Origin: Azophilus sp965214305
GTDB taxonomy: Bacteria > Pseudomonadota > Gammaproteobacteria > Pseudomonadales > Azotimanducaceae
Reading direction: 5' to 3'
Length of the DNA stretch: 64,000 nucleotides
NCBI GenBank assembly: GCA_965214305.1
Contig: OZ243949.1
Location: 1,488,001-1,552,000 of the forward strand
Below are positions 45,494 through 52,627 of the stretch, piece after piece; positions within the stretch are counted from its first letter, which is position 1; each line of letters opens with the position of its first letter. Under the pieces are notes generated by a model, which had not been told where the DNA came from, ran no database searches, and was given only the letters and a program-made list of their open reading frames with translations. The position numbers and the translations under genes were made by a program.

Positions 45494-46944
45494 GCAAACA
45501 CCCCCGCCTGCCGACGGCGCTGGTAGCGCACCCGGCAGGGTTCCTTGGGACCCGTCACCCAACTGCCGTAGTTGGGCGCAGGCAGCTCGCCGTCGATTTG
45601 AAAATCAAAGCGATCAACAAGCAGGGCCCAAATCGCTTTGATCTGCATAATGGCAAAGTTCTTACCCATGCAACGATGCTTGCCGCCGCCAAAGCCAATC
45701 AGGGCATGTTGATATTCCTTGCCCTCGTTGGCGGGCGGTGCGAAGCGATCCGGGTAAAAGCGATCCGGGTCGGAGAATATGTGCGGCAACCGGTGCGCCA
45801 CCGCCGGCGAGACCATGGCCAAGGTGCCCGCGGGCACCCTGTAATCGCCGTAGTGCATGGATCTGAGTACCTTGCGGATCAGCAGTATCAGTGGTGGGTG
45901 CAGACGCTCGCATTCGCGCACCGCATTTTCGAGCACCAGTTGCTGCTTGAGGCCGGCAAAGGTGAGGGTGTTTTCGTAAAGCCGCGCCGACTCCTCCCTG
46001 ACGCGCGCCAAATAGGCGCCGTCCCGAAACAGTTCCAATCCCGTCCAAGCGGCGAGCACCGCGCTGGTATGCTGGCCAGCGAATAGGGTCGTGAGCAGAA
46101 TGCCGGTAATCTCATCGTCGCTAAGTGTACGGCCATCCTTATAGCGGGCGGCCATGAGCACCTGCATCAGATCTTCCGGCTCGACGCCGAGGCGTCGCCG
46201 CTCGCGCATGATACGGCTAAACGTCTCAACCACTTTGCGCCGCGCCCGGTCGCGGCTGCGATGGCCCCGCGTCGGCAGCCGGGGCAGGAAAAAACCCAAG
46301 GTGTTAATGCCGTTCTGTAGGTCGTGATAAGCCTCGGCGAAACCGGTATCCACCTCGTTTCTTACCTCCTCGCCGAGAAAACAGCGGCTGGCGATATTGA
46401 TGGTGAGTTGGTTCATAGCCACCGGCAGGTCGAGTTCGCCACTCTCGCCAAGGTTATCGGCAAATTGATTGATTTCTTCGGACATGATGTCGACAAACCG
46501 GCGCATCGACGACTCGCGCAGGGCGGGGAATAGAAACCCCAACTGTTCGGTCATCAGTTCCGGTGAGACATCGTAGGCCACGCCGCGCCCGAAAATGGGC
46601 ACGGTGAATTTGTATACGGACTTGGCGTCGAGTTGATCTTGCGGGGCTTTGAAGTAGGCGTCGTGGGCCTCGGGGCCGGAAAACAGCACAAAGTCGCGCG
46701 GGCCGAGCCGGAACTGGAATAGCTCGCCCCGTTCGCTGGCGCCGCGGGCCAGCATCGCCACCGGATCTTGTTGGAATTCCCACAGGTGGCCAAACAGCGG
46801 CCGTCTACCGGAGAGAACGGGAAGGCGGCCAAGTGCGGTGTGGCGCCGCGGGGCACGCCGACCCGGTTCGGCATCCGCCCCAATCGGCCCCACCGAGTGT
46901 TCGTCACCGCCGGAGGTGGTCGCGCTCTGTGTTTGATTCATCAT
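45490..46944 (-). CDS. cyp51: Sterol 14-alpha-demethylase (CYP51)
   Basis: A 484-residue cytochrome P450 that removes the C-14 methyl group of lanosterol-type sterols with O2 and a reductase. CYP51 marks are clear: VPIFGRGVAYDV in the B' region, LFAGQHTSAVLAAWTG in the I helix (AGQHTS is diagnostic of CYP51), the ExxR in ENAVRECERLHPP, and the haem loop FGGGKHRCMGKNFAIMQIKA. There is no N-terminal membrane helix, so it should be soluble, like the Methylococcus enzyme. Two adjacent ATGs (46944, 46941) are possible starts. It lies 62 bp behind the C-14 reductase and its stop overlaps the epoxidase-cyclase start. The electron donor is unknown; FdxA at 4971 is one candidate. Confidence 0.93.
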   Translation of the reverse strand: MMNQTQSATTSGGDEHSVGPIGADAEPGRRAPRRHTALGRLPVLSGRRPLFGHLWEFQQDPVAMLARGASERGELFQFRLGPRDFVLFSGPEAHDAYFKAPQDQLDAKSVYKFTVPIFGRGVAYDVSPELMTEQLGFLFPALRESSMRRFVDIMSEEINQFADNLGESGELDLPVAMNQLTINIASRCFLGEEVRNEVDTGFAEAYHDLQNGINTLGFFLPRLPTRGHRSRDRARRKVVETFSRIMRERRRLGVEPEDLMQVLMAARYKDGRTLSDDEITGILLTTLFAGQHTSAVLAAWTGLELFRDGAYLARVREESARLYENTLTFAGLKQQLVLENAVRECERLHPPLILLIRKVLRSMHYGDYRVPAGTLAMVSPAVAHRLPHIFSDPDRFYPDRFAPPANEGKEYQHALIGFGGGKHRCMGKNFAIMQIKAIWALLVDRFDFQIDGELPAPNYGSWVTGPKEPCRVRYQRRRQAGVFA

Positions 46945-47006
46945 GATGATTGACCCGTTCTTCAAGGGAATTATGTACTGTTGACAACATGCAATATATG
47001 GTTGCG

Positions 47007-48137
47007 CTAGTAGATATAGGGGACCATGGCAAACCGCGCACGCTGCCGATAGCGTTCCCAAAGTTCTCCATACTTGGCGCTGCAACGCTGATCGTCCCGC
47101 CAGGACCGATGCACTAATAAGCCCCCGAGCCACGCGAGCAACAGGAAAGGTATCCAGGATGCAAAAGCGGTGGTCAGCAGAAAAGCCAGATAGACGCAGA
47201 TCTCGCCGGTGTAGTTCAGATGCCGCCCAATGCCCCAAAAACCGGATACCAGCAACCGCCCGTCAAGAGTCTCGGCGGGTTTCCCCCAAATCTTGACGCT
47301 GCGGTCTTGCCGGAAGCGATGCTTTTGCTCATTAGCGCCACGAAACAACCAGAAACCGAAAACGAACAGCAACGTCAATCCGACGGCCGCCAAGGGCGAC
47401 AGCGGCGGCGCGGCAACATCAACCAGCCACCAGCCGGCAATGCAATAGAAGAACGGCACGAGCACATAGTCGCCCCAAACCAACATCCAACCGAAGCGCT
47501 CGCTAACGATGTCCCAAGTGTGGACCATGCCGTATTCGAACTGAAAATAATTGAAGATATACAGGAAAGTGAAAATCTGATAGAGCGTCATCGCCAGCGT
47601 CAACCCACCCTGGGCCTCGTATTGCACAACGGCGAAGGAGGCATTGAGCAGCGCCAGTCCAATGAGCGAGGGACGGTAACTGAAAAATTTCAAATCCATG
47701 CCGAAGAGGGTGGGATTGAGCTCCCGACCGTAGAAAACACCCCGCCAGAACCCCACCGGTGCGTCCGCCTGACCCGCGCCGCGCCAGTACAACCAAGCGG
47801 ACAGGCCAAACGCAAAAATGTTCGCCACCACCAACAATGCGAAAAAGTGGCTGTGCAGCATCGACAGCGAAAACCAGCCGAAGAGCTGGGCGAGGTAGGC
47901 TACAATCGCCGTCGTCAGCAATAATGCCAGCCCATTGAGCTTGAAGACGCGCGCATTACCCTGGTCATCCACCAATTCAACCCGGCGACCCGGCAGCAGC
48001 TTGGAACCCGCAAAGAGTGCGACAATGAACACCAACAGCATCACCGCCGCCTCCCATAGCAAGACGCCGGAGAGCAAGAACGCCGCACCTTGACCCGTCA
48101 AACCAGACATAAGCGCTTGCCGCCGAAGCAACCTCAT
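47007..48137 (-). CDS. Delta14-sterol reductase (ERG24/DHCR family)
   Basis: A 376-residue membrane protein with about nine helices that reduces the C14-C15 double bond left by CYP51, using NADPH. Family signatures: YGRELNPTLFGMDLKFFSYR, SGFWGIGRHLNYTGE (signature 2 core) and the C-terminal RDDQRCSAKYGELWERYRQR, then ARFAMVPYIY. These fit ERG4/ERG24; the adjacent CYP51 makes C-14 reduction the natural role, though C-7 or C-24 reductases share the fold. It is the first gene of the operon. The start at 48137 is the first ATG; 48110 is an alternative. Confidence 0.9.
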   Translation of the reverse strand: MRLLRRQALMSGLTGQGAAFLLSGVLLWEAAVMLLVFIVALFAGSKLLPGRRVELVDDQGNARVFKLNGLALLLTTAIVAYLAQLFGWFSLSMLHSHFFALLVVANIFAFGLSAWLYWRGAGQADAPVGFWRGVFYGRELNPTLFGMDLKFFSYRPSLIGLALLNASFAVVQYEAQGGLTLAMTLYQIFTFLYIFNYFQFEYGMVHTWDIVSERFGWMLVWGDYVLVPFFYCIAGWWLVDVAAPPLSPLAAVGLTLLFVFGFWLFRGANEQKHRFRQDRSVKIWGKPAETLDGRLLVSGFWGIGRHLNYTGEICVYLAFLLTTAFASWIPFLLLAWLGGLLVHRSWRDDQRCSAKYGELWERYRQRARFAMVPYIY

Positions 48138-48275
48138 GCGATTGAGTGGGTGCGGAGAATAGCACGGGATGGGGTGGCGTTTCCCGCTTGCGCTTGGCGC
48201 TGGGCAAATCGATAACCGGGAGCCTCAATCCGCAAGGCGGCACCTTGGATTGGCACCGCAACGCTGGGAATTGCA

Positions 48276-49082
48276 ATGAAAGTACCTCTATCGCTTGACA
48301 CAAAACGGATGCTCGCCCACCGCGAGGGCGGCATCGGCTGGATGATTTTCAATCAACCGGAGCGCCACAACGCCCTGTCGCTGGAAATGTGGCGGGGGAT
48401 TGGCGACATTCTGGAAACCTGGGCCACCGACGAGGCGGTTCGGGTCGTCGTCATGCGCGGTACCGGCGGCAAGGCGTTCGTCTCCGGCGCGGATATTTCC
48501 GAGTTCGACGCCAAACGGGACAATGCCGAGCAAAAAGAGGAGTATGACGCGATTTCCGGTCGAGCAAATCGCTGGCTCGCCACCTTCGAGAAACCGCTAC
48601 TCGCTCTCATCGAGGGCTATTGCGTCGGCGGTGGCCTAGCCACGGCGCTGGCCGCCGACATTCGCTTCGCCACACCCGATTCCCGCTTTGGCATTCCCGC
48701 CGCCAAGCTCGGTCTCGGCTACGACTATCCCGGCTTAGCCAAGTTGGCACGCCTGGTCGGACCGTCCCGCGCCCGCGATATCCTGTTCTCGGCGCGACTG
48801 ATGGACGCCGACGAAGCGCATCGCCTGGGCCTCATCAATTTCTTGATTGGGCGCACGGAAATCGAGGCGGAAACCATCGCCTACGCCCATACCATCGCCG
48901 CCAACGCACCGCTGACGATAAAAGCCACCAAGGTCGCATTGAACACTTGGGAAAGCGGTGCGCATCCGGATGACCTTGAGCGCGTGAAGCAATTGGTGGA
49001 CAGCTGTTTCGATAGCAACGACTACCGCGAAGGGCGGCGCGCCTTCCGCGAGAAGCGGCCACCCCAATTTTCCGGCCGGTAA
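48276..49082 (+). CDS. Enoyl-CoA hydratase/isomerase family protein
   Basis: A 268-residue crotonase-fold protein that binds an acyl-CoA. The oxyanion-hole segments are GGKAFVSGADISEFD and EGYCVGGGLATALAADIRFA. The two catalytic glutamates of rat enoyl-CoA hydratase (Glu144 and Glu164) align with Ala in GGGLATAL and in FGIPAAKLG. The protein therefore probably does not hydrate enoyl-CoA by the standard mechanism and may be a decarboxylase, isomerase or other crotonase type. It is divergent from the sterol operon across 138 bp. Confidence 0.85.
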   Translation: MKVPLSLDTKRMLAHREGGIGWMIFNQPERHNALSLEMWRGIGDILETWATDEAVRVVVMRGTGGKAFVSGADISEFDAKRDNAEQKEEYDAISGRANRWLATFEKPLLALIEGYCVGGGLATALAADIRFATPDSRFGIPAAKLGLGYDYPGLAKLARLVGPSRARDILFSARLMDADEAHRLGLINFLIGRTEIEAETIAYAHTIAANAPLTIKATKVALNTWESGAHPDDLERVKQLVDSCFDSNDYREGRRAFREKRPPQFSGR

Positions 49083-49325
49083 CGATGCCGACGGGTGAGA
49101 TAGCGAACTAATGCCCGAGACCGGCAAAGCCTGTGATCCCCAACTTGCATGGAGCAGGAGCTTAAGCGCACCGATGGGCAGCGAGTTGGCGCGGCATCCA
49201 AAACAATTCAATCTGATACAGGAGACGACCGCGAGAACTCGGCTGCAAACGTTCTTGTCGTGCTAAAGTTGGCCGTCCAAAAGGCTGCTGCAATCTGATA
49301 CCCCGGAGCTGGCCCGCACAAGATC
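49083..49325. other. Gap without a recognisable gene
   Basis: It lies between the crotonase and the CinA-domain gene. I see no repeat copy or supported coding sequence; the CinA promoter should be here. Confidence 0.3.
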
Positions 49326-50084
49326 ATGAGCAAACCCCGCACCATAACCGCCTCCGTCCTCATTATCGGCAATGAGATCCTCTCGGGGCGTACCCAAGAT
49401 ACGAATCTCAACCACCTCGCCAAGACGCTCGGCAATTGGGGAATTCAGGTACGGGAAGCGCGCGTCATCCCCGATATCGAAACGGAAATCATCGATGCCG
49501 TAAACAATATGCGGCGCAAATACGATTATGTGTTCACTACCGGCGGCATTGGCCCGACGCACGACGACATCACCGCGGCATCCATCGCCAAAGCATTCAA
49601 CCTGCCCTTGGTAACCGATCCAACCATCGAGGCGCGTATCCGTCGTCGCGAAGCCCCATCCGCGGTTATGGCTTCGCGTCTGCGCATGGCACTTATTCCC
49701 GAAGGTGCCGCTCTAGTGGACAACAGCACCGGTGGCCCACAAGGTTTTCGTATCGAGAATGTCTACGTCATGGCTGGCATACCCGCCGTCATGCGAGCCA
49801 TGTTGGCAACTTTACAAGACAAGCTGGAAAGCGGCCCGCCGGTGCGCAGCCGCACGGTAACCGCCCACCTCGGCGAAAGCAGCATTGCCGCCGCCCTCGC
49901 CCGCATTCAGGACGAGTTTCCCCACAATGACCTCGGCAGCTATCCGTTTTTCCGGGACAACCTCTACGGCACCTCGCTCGTCATGCGCGGCATAGACGAA
50001 GCGGAACTCGACCAAATGCTGGAGGCGGTGAATCAAGCCATCGTCGACGCCGGAGAAACACCGCAGGACATTCAGCGTGGTTAG
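49326..50084 (+). CDS. CinA-like molybdopterin-binding domain protein
   Basis: A 252-residue protein of the MoCF-binding (MoaB/CinA N-terminal) family: ASVLIIGNEILSGRTQDTN, VFTTGGIGPTHDDITAASIA and GGPQGFRIENVYVMAGIPAV. It lacks the C-terminal CinA deamidase domain (about 160 residues), as many stand-alone proteins of this group do. It may act in nucleotide or cofactor salvage (ADP-ribose pyrophosphatase activity is known for related CinA). In Pseudomonas a cinA lies beside recA; here it is 47 kb away. A family C element begins 73 bp after the stop. Confidence 0.85.
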   Translation: MSKPRTITASVLIIGNEILSGRTQDTNLNHLAKTLGNWGIQVREARVIPDIETEIIDAVNNMRRKYDYVFTTGGIGPTHDDITAASIAKAFNLPLVTDPTIEARIRRREAPSAVMASRLRMALIPEGAALVDNSTGGPQGFRIENVYVMAGIPAVMRAMLATLQDKLESGPPVRSRTVTAHLGESSIAAALARIQDEFPHNDLGSYPFFRDNLYGTSLVMRGIDEAELDQMLEAVNQAIVDAGETPQDIQRG

Positions 50085-50157
50085 CCCGCCTATCTCAGGC
50101 ATTCTTTGGTCGGCCAGCGGTGCCCCCTCGCGCTCCCCGGAAGGCAGGGGTTCCTAG

Positions 50158-50477
50158 TGTCCTGTCCCGCAAATAAGTGTGATTATTCGTGGCCGTTTCG
50201 GCCCCCGGCCGCGTTGCTCCTCCTTGTGTGGGGCCTGCCACAGGGCGTCGTCGCGCCTTGCCGGGAACCGAAACGGCCTAGGAGCCTCTGCCTGCGGAAG
50301 TTGCGAAAGCGAAAATTCGATGCCGCCGTCCCTTTGGGCGGGCGATTGAGGAGAATATCCAGCCATATTTGACGAAATCGAACGTTCAAAGGGGCGAGCG
50401 GAAGCGGATTTGCAGCCGTGAATTCCTGCGGCCCAGGCTCCTAGCGCCTAAAACCCACTTATTTACGCGACAGGACA
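50158..50477. repeat. Family C MITE-like element carrying a nested family B
   Basis: Ends TGTCCTGTCCCGCAAATAAG and CTTATTTACGCGACAGGACA, flanked by CTAG at 50154-50157 and 50478-50481. At 320 bp it is exactly 157 (the copy at 41718) plus 159 plus 4, because a family B element sits at its internal CTAG. The right flank ends 8 bp before the ATG of the SDR gene, so the element forms the leader of that gene. Confidence 0.9.
50282..50440. repeat. Family B element, 159 bp, nested in family C
   Basis: The left end GAGCCTCTGCCTGCGGAAGT and the right end GGAATTCCTGCGGCCCAGGCTC-type arm are inverted repeats. CTAG flanks it at 50278-50281 and 50441-50444, where the uninterrupted family C copy has one CTAG. 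This is a clean insertion with a 4-bp target duplication and defines the borders of family B. Confidence 0.9.
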
Positions 50478-50489
50478 CTAGGTAAGAAC

Positions 50490-51206
50490 ATGAACATCAA
50501 AGGAAAAAAGTCGCTCGTTTTCGGCGGAACATCCGGCATCGGTCTCGCCACGGTGGCGCGCCTAGCCGAAGGCGGGGCCGGGGTCATCGCATTCGGGCGC
50601 AGTCCGGACAAGATCGAATCCGCACGGCGTCTGACGTCTGGCTCCGTGCAATTCGAATCGGTGGATGTGCTTGATCGCGATGCCTTGGCGGAAACCTTCG
50701 CTCGCCACGCGCCCTTCGACATTCTCGTGAATGCGGCCACCGGCGGTGAACGCGCGCTCGGCCCTTTCCTGTCAATGGACCTTGACGGCTTTCAAGGCTC
50801 CTTCCGCAAACTCTGGGGCTACACCAATACCGTGTACCTGGGCGCGGAACACCTCAGTGAAGACGGCACCATCGTACTGGTTAGCGGCTTTCCGGCCCGG
50901 CGTGCCAAAACCGGGCAAATTGCACTGGCTTGCGTGGGCGGCGCGGTGGAGGCATTCGTGCGCGCCATGGCAATGGAGTTGGCGCCCAAGCGCATCAACG
51001 TCGTTTCTCCCGGCATCATCGACACACCCCTATTCCCCGGAGCAGGGGATGCCCGCGCCCAGTTCTTGGCAAGCGCCACGGCGCACCAACCCATCGCGCG
51101 CGCCGGTACGGCGGACGAGGTGGCGGAGGGCATCTTGTTCGTTATCGGCAACGATTTCGTCACCGGTTCAACGGTCGATGTGGACGGCGGGGTACTGCTC
51201 TCCTGA
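50490..51206 (+). CDS. SDR family oxidoreductase lacking the catalytic Tyr-Lys
   Basis: A 238-residue Rossmann-fold protein of the short-chain dehydrogenase family: cofactor motif LVFGGTSGIGLATVARL, NAATGG in place of NNAG, SPGIIDTPLF after the active site and DVDGG at the end. VLVSGFPA keeps the serine, but the YxxxK motif is absent (GQIALACVGGAVEAF at that place). It may be a non-canonical SDR or a binding protein. A family C element ends 8 bp before the ATG, so its promoter may lie in or beyond that element. Confidence 0.82.
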   Translation: MNIKGKKSLVFGGTSGIGLATVARLAEGGAGVIAFGRSPDKIESARRLTSGSVQFESVDVLDRDALAETFARHAPFDILVNAATGGERALGPFLSMDLDGFQGSFRKLWGYTNTVYLGAEHLSEDGTIVLVSGFPARRAKTGQIALACVGGAVEAFVRAMAMELAPKRINVVSPGIIDTPLFPGAGDARAQFLASATAHQPIARAGTADEVAEGILFVIGNDFVTGSTVDVDGGVLLS

Positions 51207-51246
51207 AGAGGCGGCACAACAACCATTAAGCATGCGAACCCGCTGA

Positions 51247-51393
51247 CTACAACCCGCTGCGGCCCGCTCCTTCCTGAATGTCGCCGAGCGCCACCCGGCA
51301 GCCCTCGCTAACGAACAAACGCGCCGCCGCTTCGCCAAACCCGCTTGCCGAGCCGGTAATGGCAGCCACCTTGCCTTCCGGTCTTGATCCCAT
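51247..51393 (-). pseudogene. Short-chain dehydrogenase N-terminal stump
   Basis: It begins with an excellent ribosome-binding site (AAGGAGG) and MGSRPEGKVAAITGSASGFG, the TGxxxGxG cofactor motif of SDRs. EAAARLFVSEGCRVALGDIQ completes the first beta-alpha-beta unit, and the frame then stops at 48 residues. A working SDR needs about 250. It lies between two other SDR genes. Confidence 0.75.
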
Positions 51394-51459
51394 GAAACCC
51401 TCCTTCGGATATCAAACGCAGCCATGTTCTGGCATTCATTGCTAAAGTCAATATCGCCT

Positions 51460-51525
51460 GGGAGCCTCTGCCTGCGGAAGTCGCGAAAGCGAAAATCCGC
51501 TATCGCCGCTCCGGTGGCTGGCGGC
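51460..51525. repeat. Family B end fragment
   Basis: GGAGCCTCTGCCTGCGGAAG is followed by TCGCGAAAGCGAAAATCCGC and TATCGCCGC. This is one arm only, next to the stop codon of the following SDR gene. Confidence 0.65.
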
Positions 51526-51527
51526 AA

Positions 51528-52355
51528 TCAGTCAGTCGGCATGCCCAGCATGGCTTTGATCATGGGTGCCGCAAAGGCATCGGTAACACCCGCACCGGTA
51601 TGTCCCTGGTCCACCAGGATATTCGCGCCATTGATGCCGCTTGCGGCCGAACTGCCGAGGAATAGCAAGGTATTAGCCATCTCTGTCGAGGTCAGATGGG
51701 GCAATCCGGCGGCGTCCCGATAGTCCTGGCCAAAGGCCAACCAAACATCGGCGTTGGCGCGGGCAAGCGGGGTATCGGTCGGGCCCGGTTGAATGGCGTT
51801 GATGCGCAGGCCCCGCTTGATGAATGCATAGGCCTGGCGCGCCACATAGGCGCTGATCGCCTGTTTACTGAAGAAATAGCTGTCGGTCCCGGGGTGATCG
51901 GCAACCCAAGCGGCCGCCGCATCCCAATCCGGGTTATCCAGAAATTCCTTGACCTGCGCCAGATTCAACTGCCAAGAGAGCCCGGCGAGCGACGAGATCA
52001 TGACGATGCTAGCGCCCTGGCCCAGTTGGCCGTTCTCAAGCAAGCGCTCTAACAGGTGCCGCTGGGCGATGAAATTGATGAGCATGAGGCCGGTCGTCCC
52101 GTCGGCGACCCCCGCACAAGCGAGCAGCGTATGTACCGGCGATGCCACTGCCGCGATGGCGGCATCAACGCTGGCGCGATCCCGCAAATCGACCTGCATG
52201 ACGGCATCCGCCTCGTAATCGAGCGCCGCCACATCCATCACCGTCACGCGAGCACCCCTTGCCCGCGCCAGCTTGGCCACCGCCGCGCCCATGCCGGTTG
52301 CGCCGCCGACCACTAAAACCTGTTTACCCGCATAATCCAAAAAATCATCGCTCAT
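51528..52355 (-). CDS. Short-chain dehydrogenase/reductase
   Basis: A 275-residue classical SDR with cofactor motif VLVVGGATGMGAAVAKLARA. NVAG is replaced by LLACAGVADG, MISSLAGLSW gives the catalytic serine, YFFSKQA the Tyr-xxx-Lys, and NAIQPGPTDTPL follows. The insertion around residues 125-155 (EFLDNPDWDAAAAWVADHPG) resembles 3-alpha-hydroxysteroid dehydrogenase/carbonyl reductases. An acidic residue (VMDV) after the second strand favours NAD(H). A link to the sterol island is possible but not shown. Confidence 0.88.
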   Translation of the reverse strand: MSDDFLDYAGKQVLVVGGATGMGAAVAKLARARGARVTVMDVAALDYEADAVMQVDLRDRASVDAAIAAVASPVHTLLACAGVADGTTGLMLINFIAQRHLLERLLENGQLGQGASIVMISSLAGLSWQLNLAQVKEFLDNPDWDAAAAWVADHPGTDSYFFSKQAISAYVARQAYAFIKRGLRINAIQPGPTDTPLARANADVWLAFGQDYRDAAGLPHLTSTEMANTLLFLGSSAASGINGANILVDQGHTGAGVTDAFAAPMIKAMLGMPTD

Positions 52356-52427
52356 AGCCTGGTCCGCAATAGTGAATGGGCTTGGCGAAAGTAGACATTA
52401 GGCGCACAGCGCATGCAACTGCCCAGA

Positions 52428-52468
52428 AGGCCCCCGCCTGCACGAGTCGCGAAGGTGGAGGCGCCTAG
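52428..52468. repeat. Family B end fragment beside a full copy
   Basis: GCCCAGAAGGCCCCCGCCTG is followed by CACGAGTCGCGAAGG, then CTAG. It resembles the left arm seen at 38991 and abuts the complete element at 52469. Confidence 0.5.
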
Positions 52469-52627
52469 GAGCCTGCGCCGTAGGAATTCGCGGCTGCAAA
52501 GCCGCTCTCATCCGTCCCGCCGGCCGGTCGATTTCGTTGCATATGGCTCGATATTCGCCTCAATCGACCGGCCGACGGGGCGGCGATAGCGGCTTTTCGC
52601 TTTCGCGACTTCCTAAGGCGCAGGCTC
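52469..52627. repeat. Family B element, complete 159-bp copy
   Basis: It is flanked by CTAG at 52465-52468 and 52628-52631. The left end GAGCCTGCGCCGTAGGAATT and the right end ACTTCCTAAGGCGCAGGCTC are inverted repeats, and the core is an inner palindrome (GGTCGATTTCGTTGC, CTCAATCGACCGGCC). It has the same length as the nested copy at 50282. The right CTAG supplies the stop codon of glnS. Confidence 0.88.

Noticed and set aside
46979..46992. TGTTGACAACA palindrome between the C-14 reductase and CYP51
   Set aside because: Short and within an operon gap; not enough to call an operator.
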